Positions 46,076-55,630 of a stretch of DNA of 64,000 nucleotides are shown one piece after another. The stretch's first letter is position 1. Each line of letters begins with the position of its first letter. A model generated the notes under the pieces. The model worked only from the letters and a program-made list of their open reading frames with translations, did no database searches and was not told the DNA's origin. The translations under genes and the position numbers were made by a program. Source of the stretch: Phycisphaerales bacterium (GTDB lineage: Bacteria; Planctomycetota; Phycisphaerae; Phycisphaerales; UBA1924); contig CANHCQ010000006.1 of the NCBI GenBank assembly GCA_947459215.1, positions 99,739 through 163,738 on the forward strand, written 5' to 3'.

Positions 46076-46848
46076 TGCCCGCCATGACTGCCGCCAATAC
46101 TCAGGTCGCACCCGCATCGTTTTTCGGCGCCCCCCACGCGGGCCGTGCTCCGATCGTCGCCCGCGAGGGCTGGACGATCATCGCCCTCTTCGCGGCACCC
46201 ACAATCGCTGCTGGTGTCGGCGCCGGTCTCACCGCCGGCCCCATCGCCGTCGCCCTCTGGGTCCTGACCGGCATCCTCACCCTCCTCACGCTCTGGGCCA
46301 TCTGGTTCTTCCGCGATCCCGAACGTGCACCCGCGGCCACCGAGGACCTCAGCAGCTGCGCCATCTGCCCCGCCGACGGCATCGTGGTGAAGATCGACCA
46401 GGCCTCGCCCCCACCCGACGCCGTCGCCGCCGTCGGTGACTCCGGTGCGCCCCGCACCCGCATGTGCGTCTTCATGAACGTCTTCAACGTGCACGTGAAC
46501 CGCACGCCCTTCGAAGGAACCGTCGAGAAACTCGCCTACCACCACGGCGCGTTCTTTAACGCCAGCTTCGACAAGGCCAGCGATCTCAACGAACGCGCCA
46601 GCATGGTCCTGCGCCTCGCCGACGGCTCCCGCGCCTTCGTCGTCCAGATCGCCGGCCTCGTCGCCCGCCGCATCGTCTGCAAGGTCCGCGAGGGCCAAAC
46701 CCTCCGCCCCGGCGAGCGCTACGGCCTGATCAAATTCGGCTCCCGCGTCGACCTCTACCTCCCCGAGGGCTACGAGCCCGCCGTCACCAAAGGCCAACGC
46801 GTCTTCGCCGGTGAAACCGTCCTAGCCCGAAAGACCAAGAATCAGTAA
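46075..46848 (+). CDS. psd: Phosphatidylserine decarboxylase, archaeal/short type
   Basis: Makes phosphatidylethanolamine from phosphatidylserine; a membrane-associated pyruvoyl enzyme formed by self-cleavage. Two N-terminal membrane segments (residues about 30-75), then FFRDPER, CPADGIVVKI and MNVFNVHVNRTP, as in Psd. The self-cleavage Gly-Ser is in IKFGSRVDLYLP near residue 220, where the usual LGST is FGSR. 257 aa. The start may be ATG 46075, GTG 46072 or ATG 46084; no Shine-Dalgarno is visible. Followed by pssA, so the two steps of phosphatidylethanolamine synthesis are together. Confidence 0.9.
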   Translation: MPAMTAANTQVAPASFFGAPHAGRAPIVAREGWTIIALFAAPTIAAGVGAGLTAGPIAVALWVLTGILTLLTLWAIWFFRDPERAPAATEDLSSCAICPADGIVVKIDQASPPPDAVAAVGDSGAPRTRMCVFMNVFNVHVNRTPFEGTVEKLAYHHGAFFNASFDKASDLNERASMVLRLADGSRAFVVQIAGLVARRIVCKVREGQTLRPGERYGLIKFGSRVDLYLPEGYEPAVTKGQRVFAGETVLARKTKNQ

Positions 46849-46866
46849 GTCAGTGTCTTTTCTTGT

Positions 46867-46930
46867 CCACTGCCCCACTGCCCCACTGCCCCACTGCCCC
46901 ACTCCTCCACTCCTCCACTCCTCCACTGCC
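46867..46930. repeat. CCACTSCY octamer array, eight perfect-length units, before pssA
   Basis: Four CCACTGCC, three CCACTCCT, one CCACTGCC, ending 3 nt before the pssA GTG. The array occupies the position where a Shine-Dalgarno sequence would be. Same octamer family as at 7043, 10638 and 60490. Confidence 0.95.
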
Positions 46931-46933
46931 CCC

Positions 46934-47884
46934 GTGTTCCTCAAATTCCCATCCCGCCGCAATGTGGTCCCGTTCCGGGCACTCTTCCCGAACATGATCA
47001 CCTCCGCCGCACTCGCCTGCGGCTTGGCGAGTCTGCACTTCTCGATCCAGGGCAAGTTTGAAAGCGGGCTGATCGCGATTGCGCTCTCGGCGATCTTCGA
47101 TGCGCTCGACGGGCGTGCGGCACGGTTGCTCCGCGTGACCAGCCGCTTCGGCGCGGTGCTCGATTCGCTCTCGGACTTCGTGTCCTTCGGCGTCGGGCCG
47201 GCGGTGATGCTCTACGTCTGGATGCTGCGCCCCGAGATCGGGCCAGCGGCGATCAAGCCCTTGCCGCACCATCTTGAACCGATGTTCATGGTCTGCGTCC
47301 TGACGTACTCGATGTGCGCGGCGATGCGCCTCGCACGGTTCACCAGCGCCAAACCGGCAAAGAAGAACAACCCGATCGCCTCGCGGTTCTTCACCGGCAT
47401 GCCGACGCCAGCCGCGGCCGGCGTCGTGCTCATCCCGATCCTGATCGACGTTTCAACCACCATCAAGTGGCAGATGCCCCCGGTTGCGGTCGCCGTTTAC
47501 ACCGTTCTCGTCGGTGCCCTGATGGTCAGCCGGCGTCCGATGTTCAGCTTCAAGAAACTCGCGGTGCACCCGCGGATGGTGCTGCCCCTGTTCATCTCGG
47601 TGGGCATCTTGGTGTTCATCGCCGCCAAGGACGCATGGCTGGCGGGCGCGATCCTCGCCGGCGGCTACGTCCTGACGCTCCCGTTCTCGCATATCTCCCA
47701 CGCGCGCCTGCGGCAGAGCATGACCGACCACGCCAGCCGTGCGGCGAACGAGAACGAGACCGGCCCTTCATCCAATCCTTCATCCGGCCCTTCATCCGGC
47801 CCCGCTTCCCCCGCCGCAACCACCAGCGCCGCTCCCGGGACCGACACCGACGAGCCCCGCCCACTGCGGATCGGTAACTCCTGA
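46934..47884 (+). CDS. pssA: CDP-diacylglycerol-serine O-phosphatidyltransferase
   Basis: A 316-aa integral membrane enzyme making phosphatidylserine from CDP-diacylglycerol and serine. It has the CDP-alcohol phosphatidyltransferase signature DG(x)2AR(x)8G(x)3D(x)3D as DGRAARLLRVTSRFGAVLDSLSD near residue 60. About seven to eight membrane segments are present. The C-terminal 50 residues are a Ser/Pro/Gly-rich tail with repeated SSNPSSGPSSGP. GTG start at 46934 directly after the octamer array, without Shine-Dalgarno. Operon partner of psd. Confidence 0.93.
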   Translation: MFLKFPSRRNVVPFRALFPNMITSAALACGLASLHFSIQGKFESGLIAIALSAIFDALDGRAARLLRVTSRFGAVLDSLSDFVSFGVGPAVMLYVWMLRPEIGPAAIKPLPHHLEPMFMVCVLTYSMCAAMRLARFTSAKPAKKNNPIASRFFTGMPTPAAAGVVLIPILIDVSTTIKWQMPPVAVAVYTVLVGALMVSRRPMFSFKKLAVHPRMVLPLFISVGILVFIAAKDAWLAGAILAGGYVLTLPFSHISHARLRQSMTDHASRAANENETGPSSNPSSGPSSGPASPAATTSAAPGTDTDEPRPLRIGNS

Positions 47885-48067
47885 TTCCGCACAAACCGCG
47901 CAGCACTCTCCTCGCGCGACCTCCAACATCAAGAACGCGTCAAGAAACCGTGAAGGCCGTGTCACGAACGCGGCCGTCGCGATCATCTTCACCGAAGCTT
48001 GTTGCAATGCAAGTCGGTCCTTCACACGCCCTTGACTAAAACCTTTCCTCACACGCGAGGGTTGCGC

Positions 48068-49171
48068 ATGAGGCAGAATTGTCGAAGCCGTGAACGATCG
48101 GTCGGGATGTCGGTGTCGTTGCACCAGCGTCGCGGCTTCACACTCATCGAGTTGCTGGTGGTGATCGCGATCATCGCGATCCTCATCGGCATCCTGCTGC
48201 CGAGCCTCGCCTCGGCACGCGACCTCGCCCGCAAGACGCGCTGCATGAGCAACCTGCGTCAGATCGGCATCGGCGTGCTGTCCTACGCCGGAAGCAACCG
48301 AGGCGTGTATGTCAGCGGACCGCAGGACGGTCGAGTGAACAACAACTGGGGCTCGGCCGCCGACATCCAGGCCGGCAAGGTGGGCTGGATGTCCGACGCG
48401 GTGTACGGGCAGTACTACAACCCCGGCGGCCTGCTCTGCCCGACCAACCCGGCGAAGTCCACGCAAGCGCTGCAGAACGACAAACTGCCCCTGACCTTCG
48501 ATGGCATCAGGACCGTCAAGGAGAAGCGCCAGCGGATGTTCGACCGCGGCGTCAACACCAACTACACGATGACGTGGTACACCGCCTTCACCGAACTGGT
48601 GAGCATGAAGGACGACGGCGACGTCGATGTCAAGCGGCCGTACAAGGACTCCAGACGCACCCAGCTCGCCTCGCGCGGCCCGCTGAGCGACAAATACCTC
48701 GGGCTCGTACCCACCAACCTCGTGCCCCTCTTTGCCGACGGACGCGTGAACGACGCCGGCGACGGCGAGAGCACCGTCCTGGTCGGTGATCAGACCCTGC
48801 GGGTCGTCAAGCACCTGACCGACGGATACGCGGGCGCACCCGTCAACGGCGTCTTCGGCAAGCAGTCATGGAGCGACCTCGGCCCCGCGCACGGCAAGGC
48901 CCCGGGCGGGAAGCTCCGCCACTCCGCAAGCGGCATCAACCAGAAGGATTTGGACAAATACTACGGCAACTGGCTCTTCGCCGACGGACACGTGGACTCG
49001 CTCCGCGACTCCACCCAGGACGGCGAGTTCGGCTGGCTCGACGGCAGCTCGTTCAACGCCGACGACCCGTACGACGACGAAGACGTCGAGCGCAAGGTCT
49101 TCGGCGGGCACCTGACGTCCGGACGCTTCTCGCCCGATCCGGGCAAGACCCGCAGCACCGCCGCGCAGTAG
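48068..49171 (+). CDS. Prepilin-like protein with N-terminal methylation motif
   Basis: A 367-aa protein with leader peptide ending RRG and motif [22 protein letters not shown]. Homologous region [16 protein letters not shown] follows, and a late [14 protein letters not shown] (FADGHV motif of planctomycete prepilin-like proteins). The ATG at 48068 has GAGGG 6 nt upstream; ATG 48107 gives a shorter leader and remains possible. Stands alone among secreted-protein genes; may be a surface or filament protein. The transcript also precedes the large secreted gene at 49286. Confidence 0.85.
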   Translation: MRQNCRSRERSVGMSVSLHQRRGFTLIELLVVIAIIAILIGILLPSLASARDLARKTRCMSNLRQIGIGVLSYAGSNRGVYVSGPQDGRVNNNWGSAADIQAGKVGWMSDAVYGQYYNPGGLLCPTNPAKSTQALQNDKLPLTFDGIRTVKEKRQRMFDRGVNTNYTMTWYTAFTELVSMKDDGDVDVKRPYKDSRRTQLASRGPLSDKYLGLVPTNLVPLFADGRVNDAGDGESTVLVGDQTLRVVKHLTDGYAGAPVNGVFGKQSWSDLGPAHGKAPGGKLRHSASGINQKDLDKYYGNWLFADGHVDSLRDSTQDGEFGWLDGSSFNADDPYDDEDVERKVFGGHLTSGRFSPDPGKTRSTAAQ

Positions 49172-49285
49172 ATGACCAACTAACTCGGCCGCCCGAAAGG
49201 GCTGCCACCACCGCGGCACGTGTGTGCGAGCCGCGGCAGCAGGTTCGGAGAGATTGCTCCGCTGGAGTAGCAGAGGGAGATCGTC

Positions 49286-50944
49286 ATGCAGAAGAACGTG
49301 TTCGTGTGTTCGATGGCATTGAGCCTGTTCGCAGCCGCGGGCAGCGCCCAGGTCGTCCTCAACGAGGTCTGGGCCAACCCCGCCGGCGGCGGATCGTCCG
49401 GCGATGATCGCTGGGAGTACATCGAGATCTACGGCACGCCCGGCATGAAGCTCGACGGCTACATGATCGCCACCGTCTTCGGCGGCGCCGACGGCGCCGA
49501 CGACAACACGCCCAACAACATCCCCGGACCGCTCCCGCTCCTGCCCGCCCCCTGGGACCAGGGCGACGAGCTGCCCGAGATCGACGAGGCCTGGACGCTC
49601 GACGGCCTCACCATCGGCAGCAACGGCTTCCTCGTGATCTACAACAACAACGGCAACAACTCGAACATCGCCGCCCTGCTTCCCGCGGCCACCAACCGCT
49701 CCACCTACGGCGCCAAGCACATCCCGACGTCCGATGTCGCCGGCCGCATCAAGAACGACGGCAGCGCCTCCTTCGTCCTCCTCCGCAAGCGCCCGTTCCA
49801 CACCCTGGTCTCCAACGGCAGCGGCGGGTTCGTCAGCCGGTACGACGGCAACGCCGGCTACTTCGCCGGTACACGCTACTCCTGGCGCAAGGACATCAAC
49901 CCCGACGTGAACTTTGACGGGAAGATCGACCTCAACGGCGTCGGCACCACCGGAGGCAACCCCAACGCTGCCGAGACCCCGGTCAACAGCGAAGACACCA
50001 CCTACGCCGTCGTCCCGACCCCGGCCCCGTCCTCGCTCGAGCCGTACCAGATGGTCGATGACTTTGCCTTCTCCAACGGCGGCGGCAAGGAATACGTCCG
50101 CTCGTCGGAACAGGAAATCTCCTCGACCAGCGGCTTCAACCCCGACGCCATCACCCGCATCGCGTACTACGGCACGAACCCCAACCTCGGCGACCGCCTC
50201 AACAGCATGAGCGTCGTCGTCCCCACCCGCAGCGCCGACGAAGAGTTCTTCTACGGCGACATCCCCACCAACAGCACCCGCACCTACGACGCGACGCTCT
50301 CGTCCGGCCCGACCATCGCCGGCCAGACGCCCGGCTCGCGCTTCAGCCGCCGCAGCGCCGGCGGGCTGCAGATGACCCCCGGCAACTTCAACGACGGCAC
50401 CACCACCGGCGCGGGCGCCGGCACCGTCACCCAGTTCCGCTTCGTGCTGGGCGACTTCAACTTCGACGGCCTCGTCGATTGCTCCGATCGCGAGCTGCTC
50501 GTCGCTCGCCAGGGCGCGACCCTCGACGACACCGAGATCTTCGTCGACGACCGCGGCACCCCCGCCATCATCGACGACCTCGTGATCCCGGGTTGGTGGA
50601 AGTGGCAGGGCCGCGCCTTCAACGGCGTGGTCGCCATGCTGAACATGAACGCCGCCGACGCCAGCGGCGGTTCGAACAGCGCCAGCGTCACCGCCGCCGA
50701 CCTCGCGACGTTCGACGGCCTCTTCCCGAGCATCTGCCCCGCCTCGTGCCCGGCCGATCTCAACGGCGACACCTTCGTCGATGACGCCGACTTCGTCCTC
50801 TTCGCCACCGCCTACAACATCCTCGACTGCACCGATCCGACCATGCCCGCGGGCTGCCCGGCGGACCTGAACGGCGATGACTTCGTCGACGACGCCGACT
50901 TCGTGATCTTCGCCGCCGCGTACAACGAGCTGCTCTGCCCGTAA
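49286..50944 (+). CDS. Large secreted protein with dockerin-like C-terminal repeats
   Basis: A 552-aa protein with signal peptide (VCSMALSLFAAAGSAQ). An N-terminal region of about 120 residues resembles lamin-tail-type domains (VVLNEVWANPAGG, WEYIEIYG, GFLVIYNNN). A long Asn/Asp/Gly-rich middle contains DVNFDGKIDLNGVG, a calcium-loop-like stretch. Two C-terminal Cys-flanked dockerin-like repeats follow (CPADLNGDTFVDDADF and CPADLNGDDFVDDADF). Terminator downstream. Extracellular or surface role expected; enzymatic activity cannot be claimed. Confidence 0.8.
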   Translation: MQKNVFVCSMALSLFAAAGSAQVVLNEVWANPAGGGSSGDDRWEYIEIYGTPGMKLDGYMIATVFGGADGADDNTPNNIPGPLPLLPAPWDQGDELPEIDEAWTLDGLTIGSNGFLVIYNNNGNNSNIAALLPAATNRSTYGAKHIPTSDVAGRIKNDGSASFVLLRKRPFHTLVSNGSGGFVSRYDGNAGYFAGTRYSWRKDINPDVNFDGKIDLNGVGTTGGNPNAAETPVNSEDTTYAVVPTPAPSSLEPYQMVDDFAFSNGGGKEYVRSSEQEISSTSGFNPDAITRIAYYGTNPNLGDRLNSMSVVVPTRSADEEFFYGDIPTNSTRTYDATLSSGPTIAGQTPGSRFSRRSAGGLQMTPGNFNDGTTTGAGAGTVTQFRFVLGDFNFDGLVDCSDRELLVARQGATLDDTEIFVDDRGTPAIIDDLVIPGWWKWQGRAFNGVVAMLNMNAADASGGSNSASVTAADLATFDGLFPSICPASCPADLNGDTFVDDADFVLFATAYNILDCTDPTMPAGCPADLNGDDFVDDADFVIFAAAYNELLCP

Positions 50945-50986
50945 CGCGCTGACGGTTCTCGTCGACAGCCCCCTTTCATCGACCCA

Positions 50987-51016
50987 CAGCCCGAGGCCAC
51001 GCCTCGGGCTGTTTTC
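50987..51016 (+). terminator. Rho-independent terminator after the 49286 gene
   Basis: A perfect 11-bp stem (CAGCCCGAGGC / GCCTCGGGCTG) with loop CAC, followed by TTTT. Confidence 0.92.
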
Positions 51017-51170
51017 GTTTCGTGTTCGGTGTTCACTGTTTGGTGTCAAGTGAAAACAAGACCGTTGATTCACGCTGTTTCCGCTTCGTGTCTTGGGGGC
51101 CATTCGGTACTCTGAGTGTCGGGTTCGACTCACCAGCGTGAGCCCTTTGGCGTTCGAGGAGGAGGTTCCG

Positions 51171-54100
51171 ATGCGTCGTGTGACGTCGTTGAGCGTTGCG
51201 TGTCTTTGTTCGATCACCGGTCTCGCCATCGCCGAGCCCGCGGCCGTGCCATCGGGCGGGAACGGGGTGGAACTCGTGAATGGGCAGGAAGGGCCGATCG
51301 GCGGCAACGCCCTTCGGCGCTACCAAATGGTCATGGACGCCCGGGCGCTCGCCGGCATCCCCGTCGGAAGCGTGCTGACCGGGCTGCGTTTCCGACAGGA
51401 CAACTCCAGCGCCGCGCCCTGGCCGCCCGCGGGCTTTACGTTCAGCGACTACCAGCTAGGGATCTCGGCGGCGGCGACCAGCGCCGCGACGATGAGCACG
51501 ACCTACGCCGCCAACGTGTCGGGCCCCACGACACTGGTGATGAACGGCCCACTGTCCATTGCCGCCGGGTCGTTCCCGGGTGGCCCGGCGTCGGGCGCCA
51601 CGCCCGAGGCGTTCGCCACCGTAATCCCGTTTGACACGCCCTACACCTACACCGGCGGCAGCCTGTGCCTGGACTTCAACCACAGCGGCACGGGACTCGG
51701 TGTTTCCGCATTCATGGACGCGGCCCTCGGCAACACCACCGCCACGGACTTCGTCGCCGGCCTCTATTCCAGCGTCTCACGCACCGCCGCCACCGGAGTC
51801 ATCACGACCTATCCGATCCTCCAGTTCGAATACACGCCGCCGAACAACGAGGTCGGACCGAACGTTCTGGCGACGGAGGAGGCCGACAGCGGTCAGGAGG
51901 GCGCGCTCGGCGGCAACGGCGCACGTCGCTTCCAGATCAACGTCGACGAGGCTGCCCTGGGCATTCCCGCCGGGAGCCTGATCACCGGCATCGCATTTCG
52001 AGCCGACAACACGCGGGCCATCGCGTGGCCCGAGGCAAATCTCACGATTGCGGATTACGAAGTCCGAGTCGGGCGCGGCGTGGCCTCGGCGGCGATGTCC
52101 ACCACCTATGCCGACAACATCACCTTCCCGGTGCTGGCACGCGACGGTGCCCTGGAACTGAACAAGGGTGTCTTTGCGGCCGACAACAGCGGCTCGACCC
52201 CCGAGGCCTGGGGCCTCGCCATCCCGTTCACGACACAGGTCCCCTATGGCGGCGGCCCGCTCTGCATCGAGATCAGCCAGACCGGAACCGGTCTTCCCAG
52301 CACCGTGTTCATGGACGCGATCGGCAGCGCTACATCGGTCGCCAACGGCGTGCGCGGGCTCTACGCCTCCTCCCAATCGGCGACGACGGGCGGGCTCACC
52401 GGGCCGCCGGTCGTGCGCGTCTTCTACACCCCGCCCTTGGTCGGAACCGACCTGGCGGTGGGCGTGACCAAGGTGTACGTCGCCGACACGTTCGCGAGCG
52501 CCGAGGCGACTGTTAGTCTCAACACTCCCTTCCGACGCAACTCGAGATCTCTCATGGTTGTCGGCGCGGCCGATCAGTTCGACACCATCGGCATAGGATC
52601 GCAGTTCGTCGGGCAGGCGACGCGACTGGACGGAACCGCTTCCGTATGGCCCGGCGCCGCCGCGAACTTCGCGAATTACACGATCCAACTGTCTCGCTCC
52701 GTCAACCCGCCGAGCTCGCTCTCAACGACCTTCGCAGCCAACATCGGTGCCGATGTCGTCACGACCCGCACCGGGCCGCTGACAGTCCCGATCGGGGCGT
52801 TCGAGTCGGCACCGGCGAACGCGCCCTTCACCTTCACGGTGGATTACGCACAGCCTTACACCTACAACGGCGGCCCGCTCAACATGTTCCTGCGTCACAG
52901 CGGGAATGGGCTGTCCGATCAGCTCATGGACGCCACGACCTCATCGGCCACGTCGGCGGCGCTGCTCGCGGCGGACGACTTCGCAACGACCGGCGGCGCG
53001 AGCCTTGTCCCGATCTATCGCTTCGATGTGGACGCCAACGCCCAGATCCCCCGCAACGACAGCAACAGCGCCGTGGGGAACGTCGCCGAACTTCTCTTCA
53101 CCAACGACTACACGATCCAGACCATCGTCAGCGCCGCCGAACTGCGCGACATTCCCGTCGGCAGCCTCATCGATGAACTCTGGCTCAAGCACGCGAACAA
53201 CCCGGCCGCACCGCAACAGGACGTCTTCTCGCCGGACGTTGAGGTCAGCGTCAGCACCGCGACCAACCGGCCCCTTGATATGTCCACCACCTTTGCCGAC
53301 AACGACGGCCCGGACAAGACTCTCGTGTACGACGGCCATCTGGTAATCCCGGCGGGAACCTTCCCGGCGAACAGAGCCAACTTCGCGAGATTGCTGCGGT
53401 TCCAACGCGCCTTTGTGTATCAGGGCGGCGACCTCTGCGTCACCATCCGCCATCGTGGATTCTCCGGCGATGGCATCGATGCTGCTATTCCGCTGCCGGG
53501 CTCGTCAGCGCGGTCGGTGTTCAGCCAAAGCTTTGGTGCCGCAACGGGTGCCCTGCTCGGCGGAGTCGGAAGCCCTCGCTACTTCGTGCACCGCTTCGGA
53601 TACACACCCTCTGCCACAACACCCAGCGCTGCCGCTCGGGTCGAAGGAGTCGATGGCCTGCCCATCGTGGGAGAGAATTCCACCATCCAGATCATCATCC
53701 CCGCCAGCGAGTTGCGCGCTGTCGATGTCGGCTCGGCGCTCACCGGAATGAGCCTCCGGAATAGCACCTCGGGCGGTGGGGCGACGTTCCCGACGGCGAA
53801 CGTCACCCTGCCTCGCTTCGACATCCGACTCGCGCCGACCGCGGTCGAGCCCTTGGCGATGAGCAACACGTTCGCCAGCAACGTCGGACCGGGTGAGATC
53901 GTTGTGCGCGACGGCCCGATCGCCGTGCCCGCCAACGCGTTCCCCACTTCGGGCGTCCCCTCCGTCCCGTCCGAGTTTGCCTGGTTCATTCCGTTTGAGC
54001 GTGCGTTCATCTATAGCGGCGGCAATCTCTGCCTCACCATCCGCACCAGCGGCGCGATGCCGGGGAACACGTTCCTCGATACAGACGACAGAGACCCCTC

Positions 54101-54404
54101 CGCACGCGGCGCGATGCGGTACACCACGCAGAACCCAGATGCGCTTGTAGCCATCAACGACTGGGGAGCCTTCGTGGTCCGCTTCGCCTTCACCGCCAGA
54201 GCCTTCTGCCCCTGGGACCTCAACAACGACGGCGCCGTCGACGACGACGATTTCCAGATCTTCGTCGTTTCCTACGACATCCTCGATTGCAACGACGGCG
54301 CCATGCCCCTCGGCTGCCCCAGCGACTTTGATTTCGACCGCATCGTCAACGACCTTGACTTCCAGACCTTCGTCCTCGCCTACAACGAGGTGCTCTGCCC
54401 GTAA
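51171..54404 (+). CDS. Giant secreted repeat protein with dockerin-like C-terminus
   Basis: A 1077-aa protein with signal peptide and about five tandem domains of roughly 190-210 residues. Each shows the order NxxR..(I/V)PVGSxxTGLxxR - ANVxx...DxxLxxxxMSTTxAxN - GPLxxPxGxFxxxxx - PFxxxxxYxGGxLCxxxRHxGxG - VxxFxYTP. Landmarks are MSTTYAANVSGP (domain 1), MSTTYADNI (2), LSTTFAANIG (3), MSTTFADNDGP (4) and MSNTFASNVGP (5). It ends in two dockerin-like repeats (CPWDLNNDGAVDDDDF and CPSDFDFDRIVNDLDF). GGAGGAGG lies before the ATG at 51171. Repeats have diverged, so the array is old. Confidence 0.8.
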   Translation: MRRVTSLSVACLCSITGLAIAEPAAVPSGGNGVELVNGQEGPIGGNALRRYQMVMDARALAGIPVGSVLTGLRFRQDNSSAAPWPPAGFTFSDYQLGISAAATSAATMSTTYAANVSGPTTLVMNGPLSIAAGSFPGGPASGATPEAFATVIPFDTPYTYTGGSLCLDFNHSGTGLGVSAFMDAALGNTTATDFVAGLYSSVSRTAATGVITTYPILQFEYTPPNNEVGPNVLATEEADSGQEGALGGNGARRFQINVDEAALGIPAGSLITGIAFRADNTRAIAWPEANLTIADYEVRVGRGVASAAMSTTYADNITFPVLARDGALELNKGVFAADNSGSTPEAWGLAIPFTTQVPYGGGPLCIEISQTGTGLPSTVFMDAIGSATSVANGVRGLYASSQSATTGGLTGPPVVRVFYTPPLVGTDLAVGVTKVYVADTFASAEATVSLNTPFRRNSRSLMVVGAADQFDTIGIGSQFVGQATRLDGTASVWPGAAANFANYTIQLSRSVNPPSSLSTTFAANIGADVVTTRTGPLTVPIGAFESAPANAPFTFTVDYAQPYTYNGGPLNMFLRHSGNGLSDQLMDATTSSATSAALLAADDFATTGGASLVPIYRFDVDANAQIPRNDSNSAVGNVAELLFTNDYTIQTIVSAAELRDIPVGSLIDELWLKHANNPAAPQQDVFSPDVEVSVSTATNRPLDMSTTFADNDGPDKTLVYDGHLVIPAGTFPANRANFARLLRFQRAFVYQGGDLCVTIRHRGFSGDGIDAAIPLPGSSARSVFSQSFGAATGALLGGVGSPRYFVHRFGYTPSATTPSAAARVEGVDGLPIVGENSTIQIIIPASELRAVDVGSALTGMSLRNSTSGGGATFPTANVTLPRFDIRLAPTAVEPLAMSNTFASNVGPGEIVVRDGPIAVPANAFPTSGVPSVPSEFAWFIPFERAFIYSGGNLCLTIRTSGAMPGNTFLDTDDRDPSARGAMRYTTQNPDALVAINDWGAFVVRFAFTARAFCPWDLNNDGAVDDDDFQIFVVSYDILDCNDGAMPLGCPSDFDFDRIVNDLDFQTFVLAYNEVLCP

Positions 54405-54433
54405 CGCCCGCACGCACATCGCACGCAGCCAAC

Positions 54434-54464
54434 AAGACCCGAGCCCACGCTCGGGTCTTTTCTT
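54434..54464 (+). terminator. Rho-independent terminator after the repeat-protein gene
   Basis: A perfect 11-bp stem AAGACCCGAGC / GCTCGGGTCTT (54434-54444 with 54449-54459), loop CCAC, then TTTCTT. Confidence 0.92.
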
Positions 54465-54580
54465 GCGCGGGTCAACGACCGGTGCGGCCGCGTCGGACTC
54501 CCAACCGCAGCCGAGCCCCGAAATGAGCCGCCGCTGCAAAGCAACGCCCCTCGGGCCCGGCCTGATCGCAGCGCGAAGAT

Positions 54581-55630
54581 GTGATACAACTCTGCCTCGG
54601 AGGTGCGCTCATCGACTCGATCATCGTCAGCCCGCCGGTTCTGTTCTTCTTTCTCGGCGCCATCGCGGCGTTCGTGAAGTCCAATCTCCGCGTCCCTCGC
54701 GCGATCACCAAACTCCTCTCCCTCTACCTCCTCTGGGCCATCGGCTTCCGCGGCGGTGTCGAGCTCCTCCACGGCGGGCTCAACGCCACCGTCGCCATCA
54801 GCCTCGGACTCGCGATGCTCCTCGCCGTCATCGTGCCCGTCTATTCGTTCTTTGTGCTGCGCCTCCGCCTCACCGCCACCGACGCCGCCGCCATGGCCGC
54901 CACCTACGGCAGCATCTCCGCCGTCACCTTCATGACCGCCTGCACCGTCCTCGAACAACGCGGCATCGAGTACGGCGGGCACATGGTCGCCGCCATGGCG
55001 CTCATGGAATCACCCGCCATCGTCATCGGCGTGCTGCTGCTCCGCCTCTTCCCCGGCGACCCCGCGGCCCCCGTCACCATCCTCAAGAACCATCTCAAGA
55101 ATCGGCGCCGCGCCTCCAACACCGACCCGCGTCGGGGCATCCCCTGGGGCACGCTGCTCCACGAGGCTTTCCTCAACGGCCCGGTCCTGCTGCTCCTCGG
55201 CAGCCTCGCCATCGGCATGCTCACCGGCGACCGTGGATACGCCGCGTTCAAGCCGCTCTGCACCGACCTCTTCAACGGCGTGCTCGTCTTCTTCCTCCTC
55301 GACCTCGGCCTCGTCGCGGCCCGGCGCCTGCGGGCCCTCAAGCAGGCCGGCTGGTTCGTCATCGCCTTCGGCCTCGTGACGCCCCTCCTCAACGCGAGCC
55401 TCGCGATCGCGCTCGCACGCCTCGGCGGCCTGCAGCAGGGTGACGCCATCCTGCTCGCGGTCCTCGCCTCCAGCGCGTCCTACATCGCCGTTCCCGCAGC
55501 AATGCGACTGGTCATCCCCCAGGCCAACCCGGGTTTGTACATCCCATCCTCGCTCGCGATCACCTTCCCGTTCAACATCGCGATCGGAATCCCGCTGTAC
55601 ATCGCGGCCGTCAAGATCTTCGTGCCGTGA
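54581..55630 (+). CDS. SbtA-like sodium-dependent bicarbonate transporter
   Basis: A 349-aa integral membrane protein of the SbtA (DUF897) family with about ten membrane segments in two halves. PPVLFFFLGAIAAFVKSNLRVP opens the first half, and AATYGSISAVTFMTA is the family stretch near residue 105. In cyanobacteria SbtA imports bicarbonate with Na+; here the substrate is inferred. No SbtB regulator is adjacent. The start is uncertain: GTG at 54581 is the first, but the only strong Shine-Dalgarno (GGAGGTG, 54599-54605) lies 5 nt before an in-frame ATC at 54611. Confidence 0.82.
   Translation: MIQLCLGGALIDSIIVSPPVLFFFLGAIAAFVKSNLRVPRAITKLLSLYLLWAIGFRGGVELLHGGLNATVAISLGLAMLLAVIVPVYSFFVLRLRLTATDAAAMAATYGSISAVTFMTACTVLEQRGIEYGGHMVAAMALMESPAIVIGVLLLRLFPGDPAAPVTILKNHLKNRRRASNTDPRRGIPWGTLLHEAFLNGPVLLLLGSLAIGMLTGDRGYAAFKPLCTDLFNGVLVFFLLDLGLVAARRLRALKQAGWFVIAFGLVTPLLNASLAIALARLGGLQQGDAILLAVLASSASYIAVPAAMRLVIPQANPGLYIPSSLAITFPFNIAIGIPLYIAAVKIFVP

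Noticed and set aside
46867..46930. Tandem array considered as a CRISPR fragment
   Set aside because: Units are 8 bp with no spacers and no cas genes; it is a simple tandem repeat.
48866..51307. 813-codon minus-strand open frame across the prepilin-like and dockerin genes
   Set aside because: Low-complexity Val/Gly/Asp-rich shadow of two well-supported plus-strand genes.
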